Positions 51,232-64,000 of a stretch of 64,000 nucleotides of DNA are shown here, piece after piece. The notes beneath the pieces were generated by a model. That model made no database searches. It was not told where the DNA came from and was given only the letters and a program-made list of their open reading frames with translations. Where the stretch lies: assembly GCA_964036155.1 (NCBI GenBank), contig OZ038423.1, forward strand, positions 54,451,249-54,515,248. The letters run 5' to 3'. The position numbers and the translations under genes are program-made. Positions within the stretch are counted from its first letter, which is position 1; each line of letters opens with the position of its first letter. The DNA is from Diploscapter coronatus. Lineage: Eukaryota; Nematoda; Chromadorea; Rhabditida; Rhabditidae.

Positions 51232-51956
51232 TTCTGAAATCAACTTGTCGTTTCAGGAATAATGAAAAATACGAAAGAAAATAACGATACGATAAGTTGT
51301 TTTTAGAATTTATGCTGATCACGACTGATTTTTGATAGCTTAAGCTAGGCAATTAGAGGGCAATTTGGGTAGTTGGGCTTCAGGAATGGAAGATAGACGA
51401 AGCGATTGAGCTGCTTGTCAAAGACTTCATTAGGGCAATTCGAAAGAGTTTAGCGTGAAAAGTCTAGGAATAAGTTGCAACGAGATGTATCAGTTCGATT
51501 AATTATCTAGGAGCAATTAAACGGGATGATTAACTCAGAAAATTATTAGAAGCTGGAAGGAAAATTTAGAGGAAATAAGGCGTCGAAAAATCAACAGCGC
51601 TTCGAGAAAATCGATACCAAAACCAGTTGATATGATCGCCAATTGTCCTGCCCGGTAATTAGGGGACAATTAAATGGGTAATTAACGCATACAAATTGGA
51701 ATAAAGTTGGGGAATGATAAAATTTGGCCTAAAATCGGAGCAGAAGGGAAGAACGCAAATTCACCTAGGACCGTTGTAAAGCGCATGCATTGCTTTCAAT
51801 AAAGCGCTTGGCCGGCAGCCCATTTGTCGATTTTTCACGTTTATTTTGCGGCTTCACGGAATTTTCCACGGGCTCTATTGTAATCACTCCTTATCAGTCG
51901 CTCCGCCCTCGATTTCATCATTCTCAACTCGTTCAGTTTCAGAATCAGCCGTCGAA
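51232..51956. promoter_or_regulatory. Divergent upstream region shared by rpl-37 and METTL1
   Basis: The 725-bp gap separates two start codons facing away from each other, so it should hold both promoters. No core element is recognisable. A split palindrome (AAAGCGC ... AGCGCTT) lies around 51777-51810 just upstream of METTL1. TTTCAG acceptors abut both start codons. Confidence 0.5.
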
Positions 51957-53397
<1,441 letters not shown>

Positions 53398-53594
53398 TTT
53401 TCCAACTATCTTTTTCTTGTTACATTTGATTTACGGTTATTTGATTGTTGATCTTTGCTGTTGGGTTTATAAATTATCGTTGATTCTTATTTGATTTTCC
53501 TTCCGATTTGAAGAGTTGCAAGGCACTCTCTATGATATTTTCATTTTATTCTTTTTTGTTATTTTCTAAAAATAACTATGTTCAGATCAAACAG
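53398..53594 (+). promoter_or_regulatory. Intercistronic region METTL1/mfn-1 with probable SL acceptor
   Basis: A TATAAA poly(A)-like signal sits at 53468-53473 and a GTTCAG acceptor ends at 53585, nine nt before the mfn-1 ATG. The roughly 110-nt spacing and the T-rich stretch between match the intercistronic layout of C. elegans operons. Confidence 0.6.
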
Positions 53595-55395
53595 ATGGAA
53601 GACGAATACGAGAGTCTTCCAACGCACAGCATCCCAGTGCATCTGGCTGCAGGAGCCCTTGCAGGCGCAGTCGAGCACTGCGTCATGTTTCCCTTTGACT
53701 CGGTCAAAACGAGGATGCAGTCCCTCTGTCCCTGTCCTGAGATGAAGTGTCCCACCCCTGTCCATTCTCTCTACAATATTGTTAAAAGGTTGGCATTCTA
53801 CTTTTTCGCTTTATTATTTTGATATCTTCCTCGGTTTCAACTGTTATATTTGAAGGAAAAAAACGAAAAGTAAAGACCCAAGAAAAACTTCAAAAGCTAA
53901 AGAGTGAGTGAATCTTTCCTCAGCTGCAATTTGTTAGAAGAAATTTGCTTTCGTAAATTTATTTTCAAGCAGTTATTTTACAATACTGATAAAATTGATT
54001 TTGGATTGGTTGACTTCAGGGAAGGCTGGCTGCGGCCTCTTCGTGGAATGAATGCAGTTGCAGCCGGGTCAATGCCTGCACACGCCCTCTACTTCACTGT
54101 CTATGAAAAGACCAAGGTATTCTTAAATCGAAGGTTGTTATTTTCTGAAAATGGTATTTTCCAGGAATTTCTGACAGGAAACACGGCAGCCCACAGCAAT
54201 TCCCTGGCCTATGCTGCCTCTGGAGTTGTCGCCACTATGTTTCATGATGCTATCATGAATCCTGCTGAGGTAAATAATGAATTAACATTTTATCCAGAAG
54301 TTACTTCACCAAAGCACATCACTGATCGAAATGAGTCAGAATATTAATATTTTTAGAACCTGGATCGAGGTTTCGAATAATCCCAAAATAATGAATTCTT
54401 TTGCCAGAGTACAAATTCGACTTTTTCGGCACTTCCATATTTATATTTCATCAAATTTGCCCATTCTTTTGCAGGTAGTAAAGCAGCGAATGCAGATGGC
54501 GTTCTCTCCCTATGGCTCCTCCTTGGAATGTGTGCGGTGCATCTACCGGAGAGAGGGCTTCATCGCCTTCTACCGTTCCTACACCACCCAACTCACTCTC
54601 AATATCCCTTTTCAAACCTGCCATTTCGTCACTTATGAATTCGTTCAACAGGTCAAATATTCTTATTCATTCCATCTAAGGTTATTTTTGCAGATTCTGA
54701 ATCCTGACAGGCATTACGACCCCAAGTCGCATATGATCGCTGGCGGGATTGCGGGAGGTCTGGCTGCTGCCCTGACGACTCCTCTCGACTGCATCAAGAC
54801 TGTTCTCAACACGCAACAGACTGCCACTGTAGAGAAAGATGGAGCAAAGAATCTTCTTCTTAAGGTTTTTTTTTTAATTTAAATCTTGTACCATTAGTTT
54901 TTTTCTTATTCCACGTAATTACTGTAGAATAAATGCGTATGAAAATTCGTAAATGTTTTCATTGAAATGAGAATATTTTTCAGGCAACTTTACAATATCG
55001 AGGCTTCTCCGACGCAGCTGCAATCATTCTTTCGAGTCGAGGATATGGTGGATTCTTTTGTGGGTTGCAGGCCAGAATCTTATTCCAGGTAGTTTACTTT
55101 TCTTAAATAAAAGGATTAAATTCTCCGAAATTAAATAGGGTAATTTTACAACATTTGCATAATTAGTGCCAAAACAGTTGAACTGAATTTTGCAGTCATT
55201 CAGAATTCTTTACAACGATATTATTGTCGTAAAATCACATTTTCGATTTGTGCAGCGTTCATTTCATCTTCATGAAAAGAAAATTTCTAAAATAAGAACA
55301 ATGAATCTACATTTTCATTTTAGGCTCCCGCAACAGCGCTTTCGTGGTCAGTTTACGAGTTGTTCAAATTCATACTGGACTATAGGAAGGCATAG
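53595..55395 (+). CDS. mfn-1: Mitoferrin, mitochondrial iron importer (SLC25 family)
   Basis: Inner-membrane carrier that brings iron into the mitochondrial matrix for heme and iron-sulfur cluster synthesis. Seven exons, 53595-53788, 54020-54116, 54165-54269, 54475-54651, 54694-54864, 54984-55088 and 55324-55395, encode about 306 aa, the usual carrier length. Three tandem carrier repeats each show the signature: [11 protein letters not shown] at about 32-42, NPAEVVKQRMQ, and [13 protein letters not shown]. Mitoferrin-specific context includes [54 protein letters not shown] and [14 protein letters not shown]. It lies 197 bp after METTL1 on the same strand and is probably co-transcribed. Confidence 0.95.
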
Positions 55396-55973
55396 AAAAA
55401 GAACGAATGGCGGTTGATTTTTGAAATTTTATCCTTAAAGGTTCTGCTTTATTATCAAAGCTATATAAGGTTTAAAGAACGCATTTAGGCTTTCAAAAGT
55501 TTTCATTCACAATTTTGTTTTTGAACGAAGTTCCTCCAAAAACTGCCTTATGAATAGCGTTCAACCGGTTATTTGATGAGTAGGTTTTACTTCTTTCTCT
55601 TAGAATTGTCACAATTTTGAAAAATTCAGTCTTCATACTATTTTTACTGAAATAATGAGAAGAAGACTTTTTAATTCAAAGTTTACTTGACAATTTCCGT
55701 TAGTTTCAGCTTGTTTGTTATCGTTTTCATAGTCTATGTCTCTAGGAAATCTAGAAATCAGTTATATTTCCAGGTTTTGTTGTTTTTGATTTTTTATTGA
55801 AGAAAACAAGGTGAGATCCTGTTGGATCTGTTTGAAGCTAATGAAGCCAAATGCACTGAATAAAGAGATAAACTTCATTTTATTTATACAGTCATTTCAA
55901 GGAATCATGTTTGATTCAGAGTTGCATATCTGATTTAACTTTAGACTTTTTCAGACGATATTTTATCTTTCAG
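55396..55973 (+). promoter_or_regulatory. Intercistronic region mfn-1/AlaRS with probable SL acceptor
   Basis: This holds the mfn-1 3' untranslated region. An AATAAA signal at 55859-55864 is followed about 109 nt later by a TATCTTTCAG acceptor that directly abuts the AlaRS ATG. The spacing matches that in the preceding gap. Confidence 0.6.
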
Positions 55974-58900
55974 ATGCGGATGCGTCTTTTTTTGAAGACC
56001 GCAGTTCGACAAATCACGGGATCTAGCAGAAGGCAGGCTTCTACTCTTTCACACAATGAGGTTGGGTTGATTGGAGGAAGGTTTTCAATTTCGATTTTTT
56101 TAAGTTCGAGTTGAAATTGAATTTTTCGACGAAACTTTTGTGGTAATCTAAATGAGCCGAATTAATTCTAGCTACGTCGTCTCTTCTTCTCCCACTTTGA
56201 GTCCCACAATCATGTCATTGTTCCTTCCTCTTCCATCATCCCGCGAGAAGTCGACGATTCTGTTCTCTTTGTCAATTCCGGAATGTTCCAGGTCAGAATA
56301 GCTTCAAATTGTTCTAAGTTAGTCTCTTTTAGTTCAAAGACATTTTTCTCGGCTCGCGGAGTCATTTGACGCGAGCTGCGAGCATTCAGAAGTGCGTTCG
56401 AGCTGGTTGGTTTTCGATCTTCATTATTTTGGAACTCGTATTTGGTTGAATGAAAAAATCACTGTCATCTTTGCCATCTTCCTAATTTTAATTCATTTTT
56501 CCATTTTCTTCATTTACTAATTGCCATTTTTCATCCGCCAGAATATTTTCAGGTGGCAAACACAATGACTTGGAAGATGTTGGTCGGGATTTGCATCACC
56601 ACACATTTTTCGAGATGATGGGCAATTGGGCATTCAGCAATGCATATTCCAAGGTTCCATTTACCTTCGATTCCGAAAATTACTCCACCTTCCCAGGAAG
56701 AAGCGTGTCGAATGTCTTGGGGATTTTTGTGCGATGTGATCGGAATCGACCCAGCTCGACTCTACGTCACTTACCATGCCGGATCACAGAAATTGGGTAT
56801 TCTTCCTGATAATGAAACAAAAGACATTTGGAAAAGGATCGGGTGAGAATTTTGTCTTACATGAGCAAAATTAATTTTTCTGCGTGCTTTGAAAGCAAAC
56901 GAAAATAAAGATTGTTGTTTGATGAACCAGACTTTTCAAAGTTCGACCCGCAGATCGACTCCGTAGAAAAGATAGTATGTCAGTATGAGAAAGAAAGAGT
57001 ATGCCTTCTTTTTCTCTTTTGAAAAGTGCACTATTTTCTGTGGGTCGAGTTTTGAGAAGTATGGTTTGAACATAAACAAATCTATTGCTTGCAGATTGCC
57101 AGATGATCGAATCGTTCCATTCAAATCCGAGAATTTCTGGGAGATGGGCTCGGTCGGCCCTTGCGGCCCCTCGACAGAAATCCACTTCGATCGAATCGGC
57201 CCGAATCGACCCGAGGCGAGTCGACTCGTCAACCGAGACAATTCGGTTGTGGAGTTGTGGAACATCGTTTTCATTTCATATGAAAGGTAAGTGTACATTT
57301 TTCAAACGATCTTTATGAAACAATGAAAGATAACTTCTTCCTATGGTGTTATTTTTTTTTGGAAACATTTGTTATTTTCAGAAAGCCCAACAAAAGCATA
57401 GTTCATCTTCCTGCGACCCACATCGACACAGGAATGGGCTTTGAAAGACTTCTTTCCGTCGTGCAGAATGTGGATTCGAATTTCGACACGGAACTCTTCC
57501 AGCCCATGTTCAACAAAATCAAAACGGTATGGATAATTTTCTTAAAATGAATACACATTTTTATTTCAGAAAAATTACTTTGTTGTTAAATGAACTGACT
57601 ATTTTTCAGTTGGTTCCTGCTGAGATTCCTTGTTATTCTGGTCGAGTCGGGAAAGAAGATGTAGAAGGCAGAGATGCGGTTTACAGGATTATGGCAGATC
57701 ATTCCAGAGCTGTTGCCATCGCCGTTTCTGAGGGACTCAAAGTCAATCACAGGAATTACTGGTATATATGAATTTAATTTGCCATTTTCTATTAGTGCAA
57801 TTCCGAAATGTCACAAATTCGCAAATTGAAGGGCTAGTATAGGACAGTGAGAGATGCTGAATCAGCCCTCCTTTTATTACTCTCTCCTATTATTTTTTGC
57901 ATCTCTGCGCCATTTCCGAATAGTCACTATTAGCAGATCAATATCTTTTCATTTCATTTTTCAGGCGCGTAATCCGTAAAATGATTCGTCGCTGTCTTCT
58001 GCTTTCCACAGACAAACTCCACTTTCCCCGATACGCCTTCTCCGAACTCTTCCCTGTCGTCGCTGATACTTTGGTAAATCATTTTTCGAAGTTATTTTCC
58101 TTCAAAATAAGAGCTGTTTCCAGAAAGACCCATACATCGAGGTGTTTGACAAACTGTCAGAAATCGAGGAGTGCATCAAGAAGGAGGAGAAGCTCTTCTG
58201 GGGACTGATCGACAATCGATGGGTCAACTTCGACAAGGCTGTCAACAAAGTCCAAGGAGCTTCTTTGAATGGTATGTTTTAGATTAAACAACGAGATTTG
58301 CCCATGTTTCGATAAAAAATTAAAGATTATCCGATTGAATCCATTATTCCTGAAAACTCCAATGACTAAACTTTAGATTGGATTTCCATTCAAATTAACA
58401 ATACAATATGAAATTAAAAATTTAACATTCTCAGAAAATCGACTTGGCAAATTGTCTTAATTTGCGATACCCTTTTTTCAATATTTTCATATTCAGGTGA
58501 ATCCCTCTATACAATCTACGAAATGACGGGTCTGCCGATTGAAATGATCTGCGACATGGCGACGGAACGACACTACACATTCAATGTGGGCGATTTCCAT
58601 GCATACCTCGCTGATCATAAGGTTGCAATTTTATTCAAAGAGCATGGAAATAATGAAGTGAAAACTTTCAGGTGAAATCGAGAACTCGAGATCCGCCGAA
58701 GTCATTCAATCATTCCGACTTCGCGAATCAAAACGAACAGCCAAAATACGAGTACAAATTGCTGGAAAATGGAGAATATGGTATGGCGATTTTATTATTT
58801 GAACATAAATAAATGAAGATCTCAGAATTTCCTCTAGTCTCATCGTCTGTCTATGGATTGTTCTCCTCTGCAGGCAGAGTTTCTTCCCTTCAGCCAGGAC

Positions 58901-60423
58901 ACGGATTCGTCGTTCTCAAGGACTGTCAATTCTATGCAGATCAGGGAGGACAAGAAGGAGATACGGGAGTGCTCAAAGTCAATGGGGTACGAATTTAGGC
59001 ATTACATAATCTTCGAATTAAAAGAAAATATGAATTATATCTAGAGAACGCAAGTGATTTCTCAAATTTGACGATGGTGAGGTTCGATGCCACCAAACAA
59101 AATCCTATCCAGATATGAAACTTACTTCTTGATCTTTCTAATCGCTCTATTTGTATCTTTCTGTTTTATAATTTTCATTAGATTCTTCCCAGCTCAAATT
59201 TAAATTAACCTTGGTTAAGTGAAATGATAATTTCAGAAAATGATATTCGAAGTTGAATCGACGATGCGTCACAATGGAATAGTACTGTTGAGGGGAGAAG
59301 CGAAGGAAACTCTTAGAGAAGGACAGAAAGTCGAGCAGTGCATTGACGTTGTAAGAATGAAAATCATTTTTAAAAATCCAGCCATCTGTTCCAGAACCGC
59401 AGACTCGGTTTGATGCGAGCTCACTCAGCCACTCATCTGCTCAACTGGGCAACCAGACAGCTAGGAATTGGTGCAGGCCAGGACGGGTCACACATATATG
59501 AAGATCACCTCAGATACGAGTACATTGTCAATGGAAGGCCGAATGTGAGTGCTGGAATTGAAATCTCCATGAAAACATGACGATTAAAATCATTTTTGCG
59601 GTACTAATGAAAAGATAAAGAAAACAACAAGCATAACTGATTCTTCAACAGTGAATTGTAATTCACTTCATCATTTACAAAACTTTACGAATGTTTACTT
59701 TTTACTTCATTAGAAACATTTCAGTCAATTGAAGTTGAGAAAATCATTCAAAAAGTCATCAACAAGAAGTTGCCTCTTACTGCCGAATTGATGGACTATG
59801 ACGAGGCCCAAGGCATCGAACGGTTGCAGTCTGATATGATCAATGTAAAGCAATCTTGGAATTTTATTTGGTCAAGAATTATTTCCAGAAAGGCGACTAT
59901 CCCGAGAAAGTTCGTGTCGTTGGATTCGGGGAATCAGTGCGGGATGATGGTGCAGTTGCAGTGGAAGCTTGTTGTGGAACGTAAGAATTGTTGTTGATTT
60001 TTTAGTTTTTTTTTTTCAATTATATCCCAAAATTCCAATCGTTTTTCTTTCTACTTGCCTAACTTTCATTCTAAACATTGATTTCTATCTGCTATTATTT
60101 TCATTTTTCAGCCATGTTCTGAACACAGCATCGATAGGTGATTTTGCTATTCTTTCCGAAAAGCTGAAGCGACACCGAGTTCGAAGACTGTATGCGGTGA
60201 CTGGAGACAGGGCCAGACAGGTCAGGGAGTACACCAGGCAGATCATCCACAAGCTGCGCAATCAGGGAATGACTGAAGATGAGGTAGATCATTTTACTCA
60301 TGATTGAAACATTGCTAGGATTATCAGAAAGTCGACTGGAACATGGTTCACATTTCTGGTGAAAAGGAACTTCGAAAATTGACGAACAAAGGCAAGAAAT
60401 CGGTGGCTGTGGAAAATCAATAG
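55974..60423 (+). CDS. aars-1: Mitochondrial alanyl-tRNA synthetase
   Basis: Charges mitochondrial tRNA-Ala. Nineteen exons join in phase from 55974-56060 to 60319-60423, about 790 aa. The leader [20 protein letters not shown] has many arginines and no acidic residues, as in mitochondrial import signals. The class II catalytic core shows [20 protein letters not shown] at about 94-104, [29 protein letters not shown] and motif 3 TGMGFERL at about 256-263, followed by [13 protein letters not shown]. The editing domain keeps HSATH (H588, H592) and the CxxxH pair in EACCGTHV (about C696, H700). The protein stops about 90 residues later, so the C-terminal C-Ala domain is absent, as reported for nematode mitochondrial AlaRS. 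Human counterpart is AARS2; the symbol follows my memory of the C. elegans name. It is the last gene of the probable operon. Confidence 0.95.
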
Positions 60424-60635
60424 TTAAAAGTTAGAAATTAGGTGTTATCAAAGATTTGCAAAATGACACGTACTTTATTGTTTGATAGGTAATTTTCGCG
60501 CGCGTTGAGAAATTTAGAAAATTCCTGAAGTTCATTTTTGCGAATCAATGATAAAGTAGATATCTGTAGACTAGACGATATTTATTGTTGGTGATTTGAA
60601 TGTTTAACAATATCTAGGTATATTTTTTTTTTATA

Positions 60636-60641
60636 AATAAA
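60636..60641 (+). terminator. Poly(A) signal AATAAA after the AlaRS gene
   Basis: Canonical AATAAA about 215 nt after the AlaRS stop codon, preceded by a T-run. It is the probable 3' end of the operon transcript. Confidence 0.55.
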
Positions 60642-62771
60642 AGATCTTTCAATTTCCTAGGATATTGCACGCTTTGAGGCGAGCTTTGTGCTTATTCACG
60701 CCTATTGAGTTTGGGATTCCCTCTCATAATCACTCTTTTCTTTGAATGTCCCTCTCCCCTCTTTTTTGCCTCTGCCGCATATTCTTTTGTTGTGGATTAA
60801 CACCACATGTCGTGCTTGGAATTACCCTGAATGACTCTCTGTTGGACTGTGTTTGGTAATTTCCCAGGTCAGCACCGCTTCGGCCACAAGCAACAGGTCA
60901 CCCTCTTCCATTGGCTGTTGCACAATTCCTCTACCATAAAGAAATAGGTTTATGGACTGCCTCTTCTCTGCTCTTTGACAGGCCCTGGCGCCGCAACTCA
61001 CCCTTGTCCTCTTGCATAATCACACTCCCCCTTTCTCCTTCCTTCTGCCGTCATCTAAGCAATCAACTATCAGCTAATGAACGCATATAACTGACTTGTC
61101 TTCCGTTCCATCATAGAGTATATGGCGGAAACCTACCTTTCTGAAAATAGCGAAGGATAGGAATAGAAAACCGTTTGGAATATTTTAAAACTACATAAAA
61201 AAAACAAATCATGAATGAAGGACATGCAAATATGTCGGCGTCGGCTTATCCAATTTGACACATTGTATAATTGGGCAGAAAAGCTGCAGGAAAGTGCGGG
61301 AAAGTCATCTGTAAAGTGTCTATATAAAATGCTTCAGGCCATTCAGATAAGAACTAGGTCTATTTGCATAATTGATTCAGTAAATAATAATTGACATTCT
61401 AAATTCTTCGCAGGTATTTTTGTAATTAACTTGGAAAAATGTTTAATTCTAGGAAAAGCACGACTTTGACTCGTCTTTGTTTTATCACAATGCGGTAAAA
61501 TTTGGCGATAAAAGTATGGAGTAATGCTTGATTCATTCGTTCCTCGATTCTGCTGATTTCTAATCTCGTGGCAACAAGTGCTAGGCAGTTGGCTGATGGC
61601 CCTGCTTTTCCCTTTCAATTTGCATTTTCCTTTGTCTATGCCCTCCTTGACAATTCCCCTTTCCAATAGTGCATCGGAAGAATGTGCAGAGTCCGGCGCA
61701 TTCACTTACCGCAAAACCATTACATCATCGGTCTCGTGCCAGTAAGTGGGGCATTCAAATGGCAGGAGGAATGAGGTAGCGGAAGATTGAAAGATAAATT
61801 GAATCGATAAGAAGATATGGAAAGATCGTATAGCTCGTGACTTTGAAACTCAGGAAACAATCATTTTCAGCCATAATCATTACAAGTGGAGCTCAATTCC
61901 TTACAATTCGAAAGAAATATCATTTTTCAATCAATGCAAATTTTTTGGCTCTATTGAAAATTACTATTCTGTATAAATATGACAGCTTTACTAACAGAAG
62001 ATAAAGTCGGATGATAAACGAGTTCCATAGTATTGTTGTTACAACACAGGCAGAGCCAAAGAGCCAAAGGGAGAATAAACTTGTTTCATTCGCTCGTTCC
62101 GAGATAAGAAGGGACATTTGCTTCTTTCTCAGCTGAATTGTATCAGTCCGTGTCCACTCAGTCCAGACAGTTCTGCCGCACAATCGCCCTTTCCCTCCCT
62201 TCCCCCTCCTTGCACTTTTTCTGCCCCTTGACCCAGTCTCCCAGTCTTTCAGAGCTTCTTTCCAATTTTTTCCTCGTCTCGTATCTGTCGAATTCGGCAA
62301 AAACCCCCTGTTCGTTCTTCTCTTCGTGTCTTTCTGACTTTTTGGTGCCAGCCGCTTTTTCCTCTATCTCCCTTGTCGCCCGGTCGAACACGCGTTCTTT
62401 TTCCTTTCCCTTCTTTCATTTCATTTCATAAATCTCATAATTTCTCATTAGTTGGTTTTCCTCGTCCAGCTTTTTCTGTCACTCAGCCCTATCTCCCAGC
62501 CGTTCGTGTTTTCGCAGTTTTTCTTTCGGAATTTCAGATTTCCAACAAACTGATGGTCTAAAAATAGCAAAAGTACGATTTTTTCTGAACCCATTATCGA
62601 ATATGGTAACTCAAACTATAAAATGCCATGAGTTATGTTTGGCGGAAAACTTGACGAATTTTTAAAACAGATTTATGCGCAGAGGGATAAATAGAATTTT
62701 GAAATTGACAACAATTTTCTGTTATTCAACTTTTTCTTTAGATAGATAGTCTCAATAATTAAATTTTTATA

Positions 62772-62982
62772 CAGTGGTGCACAATAGTTTGAAGCAACGT
62801 ATGATTTTTTAATTCCTCATATCCAGATGTTTACTGAAGCGTTTTTCTTTGCAATTTTTCAGACTTAAAGATGGAATCAGGTGGTAATGAACCTCAAAAT
62901 TTTATAAAATTTGACTCATGAAAATTTCAAAAATCATTCATTTCAAATATGATGCATTATTTCAAGCTTTTGCTCGCCCCTG
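62772..62982. mobile_element. Tc1-like MITE (probable)
   Basis: The left end reads CAGTGGTGCACAATAGTTTG and the right end, on the opposite strand, reads CAGGGGCGAGCAAAAGCTTG. They match at about 20 of 28 positions and are bounded by TA on both sides. It is 211 bp without coding capacity. The arms are diverged, so the call is tentative. Confidence 0.5.
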
Positions 62983-64000
62983 TATGTAAGGCATGCATAT
63001 TTTTCCTATACATTTCACTTTTCAGCGAATCATAATAATACAGTCCCTTTCTAAATGCGGGAATTGTTGATTGAGATGGAATGAGTCCAAGTCACGTAGA
63101 TCCGGGAACAGTTCGGGAGATTTGCGAGATATCGAGGAGGAGAGGGGATGTTGCGTGTTGTGAGTGCGCGATTCCATTTTCCTCTCCTGGACTGTTGAAC
63201 TGTCTGTCAGTCTCTCTTCTCCTTCTCTTCACAGGTGGCAGATGTAAGTTGCAGATAAGTCCCAGTCTCTAAGCTTGTCAACGCTCTGTCTGTTTGACTG
63301 TCCATTTATGGGAGACAGCAGATTCTTCCACTCCATTCATTCTCTCCATTCGATTCCAATTCATTCAAATCACTCATTTATTCCATCAACACGTGCATAA
63401 TTGGCTTGACCTTAGAATATGAGAGAATATGGTAGGAGCTGTCAGAATTTATTATTCATTTAGGAGCAGCATACCATTTCTGTAAAGGCATATGAAATAT
63501 GAAGAAGCTTTAATGATAGAATTTTTGTGGAGACGAAATCTGGAACATTATTTAGCATTCGTCTATAAAGGTATAAAAGACTGGACTTCATCATTTTTTC
63601 GTTAATAAATCGTCATTTATAGCAGAGGCGAAATCAAAGTCTAGATAGAAAAAGTTTGATAAGCGAATTCGAAAATAGCCATTTTGAAGACCGAAATGAA
63701 AATCCATTTTCAAAATATAAAAATCTTTTGCCTCTGGACGGTAAACTCTGAATGACTTGAAATTTTTGGTTTTAATCTGATTTAAACTATTCGTGATTCT
63801 ACTTGATTCTGTACGTACATATCAGTCCATTAACTAAATCTAGATTTTATTTCTTAGCTGAATTCACTAGACTCTAATCCAAATTTCCTCTTTGTCTGTT
63901 CAAAAATCATCGTTTTTTCAACTTTATTATTTATTTCCTTTATGCGAATCGGGGAGTGTGAGTGTCGAGGGACGCCGTTCATCCTTCTGTCCTCCGCCTC

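Larger units (their letters stand above)
60424..64000. other. Downstream intergenic region, no gene recognised
   Basis: No family match on either strand. The plus strand is CT-rich at about 60715-60780, 60955-61060 and 62140-62530, resembling the upstream regions of other genes here, so a plus-strand gene may begin beyond the right edge. An ATG frame at 63081-63272 could be a first exon but has no support. Confidence 0.4.

Noticed and set aside
59085..59100. GGTTCGATGCC resembling a tRNA T-loop
   Set aside because: No acceptor stem, D-arm or anticodon arm can be folded around it; it lies in an AlaRS intron.
61343..61705. 120-codon minus-strand frame
   Set aside because: It begins at a non-ATG codon, has no recognisable family and uses AT-rich codons like the non-coding flanks.
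62138..62431. 97-codon Ser/Phe-rich plus-strand frame
   Set aside because: Compositional frame in a CT-rich tract; no conserved motif.
63081..63272. Possible first exon near the right edge
   Set aside because: It has an ATG and a plausible donor, but no acceptor, downstream exon or homology within the window.

Overview
The window reads as a gene-rich stretch of a nematode genome, probably a rhabditid relative of Caenorhabditis. Supporting signs are AT-rich sequence, many short introns (about 40-60 bp) with TTTCAG-type acceptors, unpaired acceptors placed just before start codons (the signature of spliced-leader trans-splicing), nematode-style nuclear receptors, and proteins that match C. elegans families. 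All gene models were assembled by hand from reading frames, splice sites and intron phase. No alignment was run.

Layout. 0.1-1.6 kb (minus): an APMAP/strictosidine-synthase-like membrane protein whose 3' end is unclear. 4.6-5.6 kb (plus): a three-exon coding fragment I cannot name. 8.4-10.2 kb (minus): a secretory-pathway cyclophilin. 11.7-16.6 kb (minus): a 15-exon mab-10/NAB transcriptional co-regulator with a dead mariner element in one intron. 20.3-22.3 kb (plus): the nuclear-envelope phosphatase cnep-1 (CTDNEP1/Dullard). 23.5-23.7 kb (minus): a small secreted peptide with a two-cysteine loop. 26.1-29.3 kb (minus): a 12-exon amino-acid transporter of the SLC32/36/38 superfamily. 29.3-37.6 kb: a long interval with no recognisable gene. 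37.6-41.8 and 44.6-50.1 kb (plus): two tandem nuclear hormone receptors. 50.3-51.2 kb (minus): rpl-37, divergent from a plus-strand cluster METTL1 - mfn-1 - mitochondrial alanyl-tRNA synthetase (52.0-60.4 kb). 60.4-64 kb: no gene seen.

The METTL1-mfn-1-AlaRS cluster looks like an operon. All three genes lie on one strand, and a poly(A)-type signal sits about 110 nt before an acceptor directly upstream of each downstream start codon. Its products link tRNA methylation, mitochondrial iron import and mitochondrial tRNA charging. The AlaRS keeps its editing domain but lacks the C-Ala domain.

Repeats are mostly small terminal-inverted-repeat elements, several of them inside introns (cyclophilin, mab-10, first nuclear receptor). 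Many upstream regions are pyrimidine-rich on the sense strand of the neighbouring gene; the long spurious reading frames there are by-products of that composition. I found no CRISPR array, tRNA or rRNA and no clear new multi-gene system. The most novel-looking items are the peptide precursor, the unnamed fragment at 4.6-5.6 kb, the conserved-looking tail of MAB-10 and the intronic elements.
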